The notes: generated from the sequence alone by a model not told the origin. A DNA stretch of 64,000 nucleotides from Chloroflexi bacterium TSY (GCA_019217005.1 JAHBNG010000003.1:62001-126000), one strand, 5' to 3'; numbered from the stretch's first letter, positions 52,527 through 63,695 are shown. Numbers and translations: made by a program.

Positions 52527-54704
52527 TTATTCACACCATCCTAGTCCGATCCGGCCACGTTCAACCTCAACGTTTAAGATCTCGACTTGTACAATATCAC
52601 CGACGCCTAGTTTCATCCCGTGTGGAATCTGGCTCCGGTGAAGCAATCCATCCTGTTTGACACCAATATCAATAAATGCACCAAAGTCCACCACATTGCG
52701 AACGGTACCGTCAAGCCGTAGTCCTGGTATCAGGTCATCCATCGAAAGCACATCGCTTCGCAGAATCGGCGCGGGTAGATCTTCACGCGGATCGCGGCCA
52801 GGACGTACAAGTTGCTCAAAGATATCAACAAGCGTTGGCTCGCCCGTATCCAGTTCGCTGGCCAATTGTCCAAGAAATATTTGCTCCCCAATTGCTTTCA
52901 ATGGTTCTAGGCGTTCATCGGGTTTGCTATCGAGGGGTAATTTTATCCGCTGCAATAGTTTTTGGGCGACCCGATAACTTTCTGGGTGAATAGCGCTTGC
53001 ATCTAACGGATGATCACCGTCTCGAATCCGAAGAAATCCTGCGGCCTGTTCAAAAGCCTTGGGACCCAGACCTGATACATCCTTAAGTGATTTTCGATTG
53101 ACAAATGGACCGTTGCTATTGCGGTGTTCCACAATGCGTTCGGCTAGCTTAGGACCGATTCCGGCAACGTGGGTCAACAGAGCAGGTGAAGCCGTATTCA
53201 CATCCACACCGACTTGATTCACCACACTCTCGACCACACCATCCAACGATTTTGCCAAGTCTCCCTGATCAACATCATGTTGATAAAGACCCACTCCGAT
53301 TGATTTGGGATCAATCTTGACCAGCTCGGCCAGAGGGTCCTGAACACGCCGTGCAATCGAAACAGCACTCCGCATACTGACATCCAGATCGGGCAGTTCG
53401 GCACGTGCAAGCGGGCTGGCACTGTAGACGCTGGCACCAGCTTCATTGACGATCAGATAGTGTAAACCATCATCGTTCTGACCATTCGCTTGTCTTCCAT
53501 TTGCCATCTTGGAAGCGGATAAGCTGCGAATGATTTCGGCCACAAGCTGTTCACTCTCCCGGGAAGCAGTACCATTTCCAATCGCCACAAGGCTCACACC
53601 ATATTGTTGGATCAGGTTGACCAGCGTGCGGGTTGCGGCCTCGATTTGGCGCTGGGGCGGATGGGGATAAATTGTTTCTGTATCCAGCAACTTACCCGTT
53701 GGATCAGCAACCGCCACTTTGCATCCCGTTCGATACCCAGGATCGAGTGCCAATATTGTATGTCCAGCAAGCGGTGGTTGGCTCAGGAGTCCACGCAAAT
53801 TGGTGGCGAACACCGTGATGGCATGTGCTTCTGCCTGTTCTGTTAAGGTACGGCGCACATCGCGCTCGATTGCTGGCAGCAAAAGCCGATTCGCCGCATC
53901 ATCAATGGCCAACTCCATCTGTTCGGCAAAAGGGGACAAACGATGTGGGCGAAAAACTGCCTGAATGGCCCCGCGCCAGTCGCGTTCGGCTACATCAATC
54001 GATACACGGAGCACCTTTTCACTTTCACCTCGATTGATGGCGAGCACTTGATGTGGACGGATCCGGTTCACGCGAAAGTCAAAATCATAGTAGAGTTCAA
54101 AGACACCCCGTTCATCCTCTGCATCGTCAACACGAGTTGAACCCAGGTGTCCCCACTCTAGCGCTTTTTCGCGCGTGACGCGACGCACATCTGCATTATC
54201 GCTAATCGTCTCGGCCACAATGTCGCGAGCACCAGCTAATGCATCATCTACACTTGTCACGTTATCGCTCAAAAACGCAACGGCGATCTCTTCAGGTGTT
54301 TCAGCAGTGCGTAGTTGAAACAAAATCTGATCTGCCAGCGGTTGTAGACCTCGATCGCGCGCCATGCTTGCGCGGGTGCGTCGCTTTGGTTTGTACGGTT
54401 GATACAGATCTTCCAGGGCGGTTTTCGTCTCGGCGTTCAGGAGTGCGGTCTGAAGTTCGGGCGTCATTTTGCCCTGTTCTTCAATCGAGGCAATGATTGT
54501 TTCACGTCGTTCATCGAGCGCCCGGAGCGATTCAAGAAGAGTGTTAATGTCACGAATCTGTTCTTCATCTAAACCGCCTGTCACTTCTTTGCGATAACGA
54601 GCAACAAAGGGCAGGGTATTCCCTCCATCGAGCAAATCGATCGTAGCAGAAACTCGGCGTTCGGCAATACCAAGTTGATTTGAAATCTGTTCTGAGTGGG
54701 ACAA
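52527..54704 (-). CDS. tex: Tex family transcription accessory / RNA-binding protein
   Basis: 725 residues, the usual length. Tex binds nucleic acid and affects transcription; its precise job is unsettled. Domains: N-terminal helical region (GNTLPFVARYRKEVTGGLDE, a highly conserved Tex signature; LEDLYQPYKPKRRTRASMAR), RNase H-fold YqgF-like domain (LALDPGYRTGCKVAVADPTG, LVAIGNGTASRESEQLVAEI), helix-hairpin-helix (DVNTASPALLTHVAGIGPKL, LKDVSGLGPKAFEQAAGFLR), and S1 RNA-binding domain at the C-terminus (LRLDGTVRNVVDFGAFIDIG, DGLLHRSQI). ATG at 54704. The gene is followed by a hairpin, then the deiodinase-like gene. No lesion is seen. It is one of the few intact housekeeping genes in the second half of the window. 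Confidence 0.97.
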   Translation of the reverse strand: MSHSEQISNQLGIAERRVSATIDLLDGGNTLPFVARYRKEVTGGLDEEQIRDINTLLESLRALDERRETIIASIEEQGKMTPELQTALLNAETKTALEDLYQPYKPKRRTRASMARDRGLQPLADQILFQLRTAETPEEIAVAFLSDNVTSVDDALAGARDIVAETISDNADVRRVTREKALEWGHLGSTRVDDAEDERGVFELYYDFDFRVNRIRPHQVLAINRGESEKVLRVSIDVAERDWRGAIQAVFRPHRLSPFAEQMELAIDDAANRLLLPAIERDVRRTLTEQAEAHAITVFATNLRGLLSQPPLAGHTILALDPGYRTGCKVAVADPTGKLLDTETIYPHPPQRQIEAATRTLVNLIQQYGVSLVAIGNGTASRESEQLVAEIIRSLSASKMANGRQANGQNDDGLHYLIVNEAGASVYSASPLARAELPDLDVSMRSAVSIARRVQDPLAELVKIDPKSIGVGLYQHDVDQGDLAKSLDGVVESVVNQVGVDVNTASPALLTHVAGIGPKLAERIVEHRNSNGPFVNRKSLKDVSGLGPKAFEQAAGFLRIRDGDHPLDASAIHPESYRVAQKLLQRIKLPLDSKPDERLEPLKAIGEQIFLGQLASELDTGEPTLVDIFEQLVRPGRDPREDLPAPILRSDVLSMDDLIPGLRLDGTVRNVVDFGAFIDIGVKQDGLLHRSQIPHGMKLGVGDIVQVEILNVEVERGRIGLGWCE

Positions 54705-55213
54705 GGCTTCGTCTCCTTCAAGAGGTACATAGTTGCAACGTGTATAAATGAGTATATGGCACCGATTTTACTCTATAGTTGATTCTGATACAACTGGCCA
54801 CATCACGGAAGACGATCAAAGATCAACAATTATGTATTGAGAAGATGAAACACGCGGTTTATAAGGAGTTAAGGCATCCAAAAAAAATAAATGACTCATC
54901 GAACATATGTATTGCGCATCGCGCGATACCGGTTCTGAATATCGTTGCGTTGCAAGATTCTATTCTCTCGTTGGGTACTTATTTAGGGTCTACACGTGGT
55001 AGTGGATCAGGCTGGAGCGGAAAGGCGAAGGGGCGAGTAGCAGACTTCACTATCTGCTCCTTCGCCACTCCGCTTGTCAGGTACGCTTTGTCGCGTAGAG
55101 CCTTATACCGAGCACTGCCATAAATTTAAGATACATTTGACTATTTTCAGTCGAGCAGAACAGCCGAATTTATTTTAATTTTGTGAGCGAGTGCGCTATA
55201 TTTAGGAATCGGA
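54705..55213. other. Intergenic, no gene seen
   Basis: About 500 bases. An inverted repeat near 55020-55072 pairs GGCGAAGG and AGCAGA with TCTGCT and CCTTCGCC. The plus-strand frame 54779-55123 has no RBS and no family resemblance, so it is not called. Confidence 0.5.
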
Positions 55214-55274
55214 ATTAAATAAGTTGAACACGATTCTTCGTTTCACTCGAGAATGACTGTTCAACTTATTTAAT
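55214..55274. repeat. Variable-stem hairpin element, copy 1
   Basis: ATTAAATAAGTTGAAC (55214-55229) pairs perfectly with GTTCAACTTATTTAAT (55259-55274). The enclosed core is GATTCTTCGTTTCACTCGAG(AATGA), itself with GATTCTTCG/CGAGAATGA pairing. The outer framework TTAGGAATCGGAATTAAAT and ATTTAATGCTCATTC is shared with the copy at 63639, but the stem AAGTTGAAC is different there. It lies 10 bases past the stop of the giant surface protein gene. Confidence 0.85.
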
Positions 55275-55283
55275 GCTCATTCT

Positions 55284-58200
55284 TTAATTACAATAGTTCT
55301 GACCACCTAGACTCGAATTGTAGTACTGTAGAATATCTCCAGCATTCAACGCTTGGTTCAAAACTGCAACTTCGTCAAGTCGGCCATCGAAGTAACGCTG
55401 ATGCCCCAAGTCTTGGAAGGTCGTCCAGCCCATGTAATAAGGATGAGCCGCGTTGAATAGCGGCGTCACTTTGGCAGCATTGGTGCCGATATGGACTCCA
55501 TTGATGTAGATGGACGTGTGGCTGCCATCGTAGGTCGCTGCCACATGTGTCCATTGTCCGGTGGGAATCTGATTGGCGCCACCGCCACCTGGTTCATACT
55601 CATCGAATCCGCCAGAGCCATCTAGCAGTGTGAAGGCCAGCCGGTTGTTGGTCGACTCAATCTCCAAGATGAAGGCTTCTTCTTTGTAGAGAATGCCCGG
55701 TCATTTGGACCACCAATCACATCCGGGTTGACCCAAGCCATTATTGTGAATTGGTTGCCCGGATCCATTGATTGGTGCACTCAGCCGATCATCTGCGCCA
55801 TCAAAGTCCAACGCACCATTGACCTGTCCAGTGGCGAAGATCGGTGTACCGCCACCCACAAAGGTTGCGTCATTGTTGCCAATCAGGTCCACAAAGCTGG
55901 TTCCACTCGTCTCATCCAACTGCCAGTAGATGCTGAACTCGCCTGAACAGGTCGACACATCCGAGACGGTCAGATCGAAGGTCTGTGTATCGGTCCCCTG
56001 ACTATTGGTTGCCACTACCGTGACGGGGAAAGTGCCTGTCATGGCCGGTGTCCAACTGATCAACCCACTGTTGGTGTCGATGATCATCCCGCTGGCGGCG
56101 AAATCAGCGAATAAGTCGGCGCCGGATTGCCTGTGGCTTCCACATCGTAGCTGGGCTTGATTCACGACGCCACTTGTCACGCACTGGAGGTGATGCTCGG
56201 AGCAACTGGAGCAGCCGACACATTCAGGTCAAAGGTCTGCGTATCCGTCCCTGACCATTGGTCGCCACCACCGTGACGGGGAAGGTGCCTGTCATGGCAG
56301 GTGTCCAGCTGATCAACCCACTGTTGGTGTCGATGATCATCCCCGCTGGCGGCGAAATCAGCGAATAGGTCGGCGCTGGATTGCCTGTGGCTTCCATATC
56401 GTAGCTGTAGACTTGATTCACGACGCCACTTGTCACAGCACTGGAGGTGATGCTTGGAGCAACTGGGCAGCCGACACATTCAGGTCAAAGATCTGCGTAT
56501 CTGTCCCCTGGCCATTGGTCGCCACCACCGTGACGGGAAGGTGCCTGTCATGGCGGTGTCCAGCTGATCAACCCACTATTGGTGTCGATGATCATCCCCA
56601 CTGGCGGCGAGGTCAGCGAATAAGTTGGAGCCGGATTGCCCGTGGCTTCCACATCGTAGCTGTAGGCTGCTCCACCGTACTCGTCGTCACAGCACTGGAG
56701 GTGATGCTCGGAGCAACCGGAAGCCGACACATTCAGGTCAAAGGCTGTATATCCGTCCCCTGGCCATTGGTCGCCACCACCGTGACGGGAAGGTGCCTGT
56801 CATGGCAGGTGTCCAGCTGATGAGACCACTGTTGGTGTCGATGATCATCCCCTGGCGGCGATGTCAGCGAGTAAGTTGGAGCCGGATTGCCGGTGGCTTC
56901 CACATCGTAGCTGTAGGCGACTCCACCGTACCCGTCGTCACAGCACTGGAGGTGATGCTTGGAGCAACTGGAGCAGCCGACACATTCAGGTCAAACGTCT
57001 GTATATCCGTCCCCTGGCCATTGGTCGCCACCACCGTGACGGGGAAGGTGCCTGTCATGGCAGGTGTCCAGCTGATGAGACCGCTATTGGTGTCAATGAT
57101 CATCCCCCCTGGCGGCGAGGTCAGCGAATAGGTCGGTGCCGGATTGCCCGTGGCTTCCACATCATAGCTGTAGGCTGCTCCCACCGTACCCGCTGTTACA
57201 GCGCTGGAGGTGATACTCGGTGCTGTTTCGGTGGTGCCGCAGAGTCTCTGGCCCGCTAATCCAGCATTGTAGCGGCTCAGGATGTCTCCAGCATTGAGCG
57301 CCTGATTGAAGAGGGCAATCTCATCGAGTCGGCCATCGAAGTAACGCTGATGCCCCAAGTTCTGGAAGGTCGTCCAGCCAATATAGTAGGGATGAGCCGC
57401 GTTGAATAGCGGCGTCACTTTGGCAGCATTGGTGCCGATATGGACTCCATTGATGTAGATGGACGTGTGGCTGCCATCGTAGGTCGCTGCCACATGTGTC
57501 CATTGTGCGGTCGGAATCTGATTCGCGCCACCGCCACCCGGTTCGTACTCATCGAATCCACCAGAGCCATCTAGCAATGTGAAGGCCAGCCGGTTGTTGG
57601 TCGACTCAATCTCCAAGATGAAGGCTTCTTCTTTGTAGAGAATGCCTCGGTCATTTGGACCACTAATCACATCCGGGTTGACCCAAGCCATTATTGTGAA
57701 TTGGTTGCCCGGATCCACATTGATTGGTGCACTCAGCCGATCATCTGCGCCATCAAAGTCCAACGCACCATTGACCTGTCCGGTGGCGAAGATCGGTGCA
57801 CCGCCACCTACAAAGCTGGCGTCATTGTTGCCAACCAGATCTGCGAAGCTGGTCCCACTCGTCTCATCCAACTGCCAGTAGATGCTGAACTCGCCTGAAC
57901 AAACATTGGGTGCTGTGACACTAATTGTAAAATTCTGGTTGTCTGTGCCGATCGAGTTGGTGGCGACAACTTCGACATTGACTGTGCCAGAAACTGTCGG
58001 CGTCCAGCTAATCAAGCCGGTATTTTGATCAATTGTCATCCCAACGGGTTTGGTCGCCAGCGTGTAAGTTGGCGCGGGTGCCCCTGTCGCCTCGACGTCG
58101 TAGCTGTATGGTTGACCGATTTGGCCACTTGTGACGGCGCTCGAGGTAATGTTTGGAGCCCCAGACGAGGGGTCGTCAACATCAACGACAAAACTCTGAC

Positions 58201-61200
58201 TATCCGTACCGGCACTATTGGTGGCGATAACGGTGATGTTAAAGTTGCCGGCGACAGATGGCGTCCAGCTGATGAGACCGCTGTTCGTATCGATGCTCAT
58301 CCCTGATGGGTTCACGCTCAATGAGTAGGTCGGCACTGGCATCCCAGTGGCATCTACATCATATGTGTACGCTTGGCCAACCTGGCCATTTGTGATCGCG
58401 CTGGAGGTAATACTTGGTGCCTCGGTTACGTCGATAGAGAAGCTCTGGCTGTCGCTGCCTGCACTATTGTTCACTTCGACAACTACTGGAAAGCTACCTG
58501 TAGCAGATGGTGTCCAGCTGATAAGGCCGCTGCTCGTATCGATGCTCATTCCGGCTGGTGCGGTGGTCAATACATAGGTGGGTGCGGGGCTGCCGCTGGC
58601 ATCCACATTGTAGCTATAGGCTTGATTCACTGTTGCAGTGGTCGTGGCCACCGAAGTGATGATGGGCGCTGAAATCGGTGACAGATCAACATGATCAAAG
58701 CAGCGTCCGCCAAAGTTTTGTTCGTTCAATCCATTGGTCAAGAACGAACGGTATCGAGCGATACGTTAGAGTCAAAGGGGATATTTGATTGAATAACGAC
58801 ACTGTCTACCGAGACTTCATATGTATGGGTATTGAGATCGGCTCGTACAGAAACATTGGTTGGTCCACTGATCGTTGTCAGTCCAGTATTGCTATTGCCC
58901 TGGCGATAACCCAATGTTTCATGGGCGTTATTGATGTTGGTCCAGACCAGATTGACACCGACGCCATTGCCAATGCTGCTGTTGCTCATCTGAGTACTGT
59001 CGCCCAGCTGCATGTAGAGCGCATAGGTGCCTTCGGTGCCAATTCGTGTCCAGTCAAAATCAAAGCTCCAGACCAACGCGCCAGAGCTTACCTGCGTAAA
59101 CGAATGGTGCACGATTGGGCGTCTGGTGGCATCAGATGTATCCACAAAACAGAGCCGATTATTCACGATGCTGGTCTGAGCATTGCCTTTCTCTACTTCG
59201 CTCCAACCGTTTCCAACCGTGCCGCTATCGGCACGGTCAAAGTCATCGCTAAATAGCGTGTTTGCAGCTGAATCGGTCACGTTGACGGAAAATACTTGCG
59301 CATCCGAGCCGCCAGCATTTGTTGCCACAACCTCCACATTGACGGTGCCCGATACGGTTGGAGACCAACTGATGAGACCAGTATTCGCGTCAATGGTCAT
59401 CCCCGCTGGACCTGTCGACAAGGAATAGGTCGGCGTGGGATTGCCAGTTGCATCGACATCATAGGTATAGGCTGTCCCCACGGTCGCGGCGGTGACAGGG
59501 CTTGAGGTGATGGAGGGCGGCGTGGTTGGAACGGAGACAACCAATGAGTAGCTTTGGGTATCAGAACCGGCCGCATTGGTCGCCGTCACCGAGATAGGAA
59601 AGGTGCCACCAACGTTCGGTGTCCAGCTGATCAAACCCGTTGTGGCATTGATCGTCATGCCAACTGGCGATGCTGTGAGTGAATAGGTTGGTGTTGGTGT
59701 ACCCGTCGCGTCAACGTCATAAGTGTAGAGTTGCCCAACTGTGCCGGCTAACAGAGCCGTCGAGGTAATGGCTGGCGCAATGGCTGAACAATCGGGCAAA
59801 ATATTGACCAAGGCATCATGCCAGACGGTCGCCATCTTTTCGTAGCCCAGATTATTGGGATGAAAGGCATCGAACATGTCGTCAACGTAGTTCAAAGCAT
59901 TCGCATGATCGACCAGGATGATTTTATCACCAGCAGCCATACGTGCTTGGGCCATCGTGACTACATTGCTATTGCGCGTAATCGTGTCGTTGAGTAAGCC
60001 ATCGGTTCGCAAGGTAATCTCTGCCAGGACTACAATAATGTCTGTGCCCATGGCAGTCTCATACTCATCGATCTCATCCAGAATATCTGCCAGATCGTTA
60101 GGATGCCCTTGCGTCACGTCATTCGTCCCAATATGGAGCAAGATGACTTCAGCTGGGGTGTTGGTCAACCAATTATTGCCGCTATTCAAGTTGTTGAGAT
60201 CGTTATAAATATGGTGTGCAATGAAGTCATCACGCTCTCCACCATGTCCCTCGTGATCGTAGTCAAAACCGGGACCAACCGTTAATGTGCCATGGTGGAG
60301 GCTACCGACAAAATCGAAATCATAGCCAGCATTGATCAACGATTGGAACAACGAGCGTCGGTATCCAATGTTATAATCGGCCGTTATGGGCTGATCGCCG
60401 GTGCCGAAGCCCCGCGTAATCGAGTCACCCAACAGCATAATGTTAATTGTATTTCCGCAGGTCAACGTCTGTTCGATTACATGGATCGAATAGTTTTGTG
60501 TGTGGGACCCAGCGGAATTGGTGGCAACAACTGAGATGTTTACAACACCAGAGGTCGTTGGTGTCCAATGAATCACTCCACTGTTCGCATCAATCGTCAT
60601 GCCAGCAGGTGCCGATGCCAACGAGTATGTTGGTACTGGACTTCCCGTTGCGTCCACATCATAGCTGTAATTGTGTCCGGCCATCAAGCTTGCGAGCGGG
60701 GTTGTTGTGATCGCGGGTGCCACGCCTAATGCAGTCTGTCCATCCTGCACTTCGACATTGTCAAAGCAGCGACCGGAGAAGTTCTGTTCATTCAGCCCGT
60801 CTGTTAAGAAACGGATGGTGTTGAGAGGGACATTTTTGTCAAATGGATTATTTGATTGGACAACGTTCCCGTTAACAGAAAGCTCATATGTGTTTGTATC
60901 TACATCAACCTTGACAGATAGCTGAGTGGGACCGCTGATTTGCGTAAGCGCTGTATTGTTCTTGCCCTGTCGATATCCCAATGTCTCATGCACGTTACCA
61001 ATTCGTGTCCAAACTAAGTTGACACCGATCCCATTGTCAGTGTTCTTGTTGCTCAACTGGGAGCCGTCACCCAACTGCATGTAGACGCTATAGGTTCCTT
61101 CGGTGCCGGTGCGCGCCCAATCAAAGTCGAAACTCCAGGTCAACTCTCCGCTCGATACTTCCTGGAATGCGTGCGCCACGATTGGTCGTCTGGTGACGTC

Positions 61201-62553
61201 GGATGTATCCACAAAGCAAAGTCTGTTGCTCTGAATGCTTGTTTCTGCACCATTGACCTCGACTTCGGTCCAACCACTGTTGACAATAGCGCTATCTGCT
61301 CTGTTAAAATCATCGCTAAAGAGCGTGGTTCCACTTGGAGGATCAGTTACATGAATCGTAAATGCCTGAATATCTGAGCCAGTGGCGTTGATGGCCGCAA
61401 CCTCCACATTGACAGCACCTGCCGTGTTTGGTGTCCAGCTGATTAGACCGCCATTTTGGTCGATTGTCATACCCGCTGGTGCCGTTGTCAGCGTATAGGT
61501 TGGCACGGGACTACCATCTGCTTCGACATCATAGTTATAGAGTACGCCTGTGGTACCGGTTAAGATCGCAGACGATGTGATAGACGGTGCGATATTTTGG
61601 CTACTGTTTTCTTTTGACACATCCAGGTTGTCAAAGCAGCGACCGGAGAAGTTCTGTTCATTCAGTCCATCTGTCATGAAACGAACGGCACTTAATGAAA
61701 CATTGTTGTCAAAGGGAATTTGGGCTTGAACAAGATTGCCATCTATGGAAACCTCATAGGTCTTGGTATCCAGATCTGCTCTCACCTTAATTTGAGCGGC
61801 CCCATTTACTTGGCTCAAAGCAATGTTGGTTCCACTTTGCTGATACCCAAGCATCTCGTCTGTGCCATTTATTCTTGTCCAGATGAGATTGACGCCCACT
61901 CCGTTTGAGGAGTTGTTGTGACTCATTTTGGCATCATCTCCCAACTGCATATAGACGTGGTATGTTCCCTCATTTCCGGTGCGGGTCCAGTCTATGTCAT
62001 AGCTCCATTCCAAAATGCCAGTTGAGGTATTCTGAAATGTGTGAGAGGCAAGTGGGCGTCTTGTTCGATCAGACGCATCGACAACACAGAAACGGTTGTT
62101 CAGGAGTTCGACTCGGGCATTGCCTGTTTCAACTTCTTGCCAACCATTGCCGATGGATGTGTTATCCGCACGGTTGAAGTCATCGCTAAAGAGCGACGAA
62201 AGTAAGGCAGAACGAACGGTGGATGGCTCGTTCTGGTCTAGCAATTCGTTTGGAACCGGATCTGCGACAGGATTTTCGTCAAGATTGATCTGACTATCCT
62301 GACTTGACGCGTCTTGATTCGAAATGAGAGGCAAGAAAATCATCTTCATCTTAGCATTCGAGCTTCCTGCAGCTCGAATAGATGGCGACGTGGTACCACT
62401 CCTCACGAAAAATGGCAAATAGATTTGCTTGCTCTCTGTCTTTAGCTCATCAGTATTTGGACTGTACGCGGGAATGATTTGGGCTTGTACAGCACCAACA
62501 GTGAGCAAACAGAATGTGACCCAAAGGGTCAATTGATGCAGAAATTTTCTCAT
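55284..62553 (-). pseudogene. Giant secreted surface protein with Ig repeats and SGNH hydrolase, frameshifted
   Basis: Starts at ATG 62553 with signal peptide MRKFLHQLTLWVTFCLLTVG. Two (Y/F)LP motifs follow (KQIYLPFFVRSG, MIFLPLISN). Then about 200-residue jelly-roll-like modules (LFSDDFNRAD ... GLNEQNFSGRCFDN) occur four times, alternating with putative-Ig repeats (PTYSLTSPPGGMIIDTNSGL, ISWTPAMTGTFPVTVVATN). In the middle is an SGNH hydrolase with GDSITRGFGTG, LLHIGTNDVTQ and DAFHPNNLGY. Two LamG-like modules (FSIYWQLDETSGTSF, INGVHIGTNAAKV) lie near the end. A missing T at about 58740 breaks the first frame (TVRS instead of TVRFLTNG). More single-base losses cluster in the near-identical Ig repeats at 55690-57000. 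The total would be about 2400 residues. Probably carbohydrate-binding and surface-attached; the damage could be real decay or sequencing error in repeats. Confidence 0.85.
55950..57210 (-). repeat. Near-identical tandem Ig-coding repeats, five units of about 250 bp
   Basis: The marker GCCGACACATTCAGGTCAAA recurs near 56212, 56469, 56723 and 56974, a period of about 250-257 bases. Units are nearly identical at DNA level (TGATCATCCC, CACCACCGTGACGGG, CCAGCTGAT) but carry different single-base losses, for example CCCCTGGCGG against CCCCCCTGGCGG. This indicates recent duplication followed by slippage, or assembly error. Confidence 0.9.
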
Positions 62554-62584
62554 GTTTTCACAACTCTCTGGAATAACAAATAGC

Positions 62585-62658
62585 AATGATATGCGCGTAC
62601 GCATCGGCAGAAAAATGTATCGACACATTTTTCTGCCGATGCGTACGCGCATATCATT
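62585..62658. repeat. Perfect 34-bp palindrome in the leader of the giant gene
   Basis: AATGATATGCGCGTACGCAT(CGGCAGAAAAATGT) at 62585-62618 is the exact reverse complement of 62625-62658, with a 6-nt loop. It lies 30-105 bases upstream of the start codon. No copy was seen elsewhere in the window. As RNA it would be an extremely stable hairpin in the 5' leader; as DNA it could be a protein site or a tiny mobile element. Confidence 0.95.
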
Positions 62659-63097
62659 TATTCGAAGAGCAGCATCTACCGAAATCTCAAAAAGGTTCGA
62701 CAGAAACACGCTCAGACGAAAAAAATTCTATGTGCCTGATGATTTATGATTCACCTGATTAGGTGGAAATCAGTGTATCTGCGTGGGGTTAACGACTCTG
62801 AAGCGAGGTGTCATGATGTATAAAAATTGCTCATTGCACAGTCACTGCTGATTCATGGATATTATTACACAAATACTCACAGAAAAACATGTCAATCACC
62901 TTACAATAAGCAAAACAATAAAACATTATATATTTGAAAACAAATAAATGGCGCACAAAATCAAGATACAAGATATTCAGGTAATCAGTGCACCTTTTGA
63001 GGTAACCATGTGTCAAGATATACTGAAAGCGTAATTTACTGCAGCTCTACCAGACATCAGGTATCAAATCAACGTCGCTTTTGATTCGTGCACCGTC
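62659..63097. other. Intergenic, no gene seen
   Basis: AT-rich stretch upstream of the giant gene palindrome. The minus-strand frame 62831-63016 is low-complexity and lacks an RBS. The promoter of the giant gene should lie near 62660-62800 but is not assigned. Confidence 0.45.
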
Positions 63098-63256
63098 ATC
63101 GAAGTTTTGATAGTTTAACGTAGGTCCCGCCGGAGACGGGACAAGTGGCAAGAGAGCGACCGTTTCCAAGTGAAGATCCAGGCTTCTTGGTGCTTGTCAC
63201 TTCAGAGAAGTGACCTACGATTTGGCAGTCTCTAAACTATCACAACATCGGTTACA
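63098..63256. repeat. Interrupted long inverted repeat
   Basis: CGAAGTTTTGATAGTTTA (63098-63115 region) pairs with TAAACTATCACAACATCG near 63233-63251, and GTAGGTC pairs with GACCTAC further in. Inside, GTCCCGCCGGAGACGGGAC forms its own hairpin. The whole could fold as a branched cruciform. It lies just past the stop of the gene at 63262-63594 (minus strand). Confidence 0.65.
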
Positions 63257-63261
63257 GCGTA

Positions 63262-63594
63262 TTAGGTTGGCCAATCCGCACCATCATAATAACGTGTGCC
63301 ACGGTGACCTGTCTTGGGAATCGGATCATCCAAGCGTTCGCCGGGGGCATCCACGAAGATCAATGTGCGGGGCTTACCCGATTTGGGATTCACTGCACCG
63401 CCCTCAAAACGAGAAATACGCAGACGACCTATCAATTGATCTTGAAAAATTGTATAGACATAATCCCCGACCTTGAGTTTAGACGGCTGACCAGCCATGT
63501 GAAATTCATACTCAGAGATCGAGCCATCATAAAGTTGATTGATCCGTTCTATGCCTTCCTTGGCCGGAATTGTTTTCGTGATGCCAAAGCTCAT
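63262..63594 (-). CDS. Conserved-type hypothetical protein, 110 aa
   Basis: AGGAGAAACAGG precedes the ATG at 63594. The sequence starts MSFGITKTIPAKEGIERINQ and has a beta-rich middle, KLKVGDYVYTIFQDQLIGRL followed by RISRFEGGAVNPKSGKPRTL, then IFVDAPGERL and GHRGTRYYDGADWPT. The Lys-Val-Gly-Asp-x-Val-Tyr-Thr segment with a following Ile-Gly-Arg is reminiscent of small beta-barrel nucleic-acid-binding folds such as ASCH or PUA, but the match is not strong enough to assign. No signal peptide. It is monocistronic between two hairpin elements. Confidence 0.75.
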   Translation of the reverse strand: MSFGITKTIPAKEGIERINQLYDGSISEYEFHMAGQPSKLKVGDYVYTIFQDQLIGRLRISRFEGGAVNPKSGKPRTLIFVDAPGERLDDPIPKTGHRGTRYYDGADWPT

Positions 63595-63638
63595 CCTGTT
63601 TCTCCTTCACTCATCAAACAAAGTTAGGATTCGGAATA

Positions 63639-63695
63639 AAATAACTCATAGATAGATTCTTCGTTTCACTCGAGAATGACATCGATGAGTTATTT
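63639..63695. repeat. Variable-stem hairpin element, copy 2
   Basis: AAATAACTCAT (63639-63649) pairs with ATGAGTTATTT (63685-63695) around the core GATTCTTCGTTTCACTCGAG(AATGAC). The framework TTAGGATTCGGAATAAAAT before and ATTTAATCGTCATTC after match copy 1 at 55214. The stem sequence AACTCAT/ATGAGTT is unrelated to copy 1's, yet complementary within the copy. Confidence 0.85.

Noticed and set aside
54779..55123. Plus-strand frame of 114 codons
   Set aside because: No RBS, no recognisable features, and it covers an inverted repeat; treated as chance.
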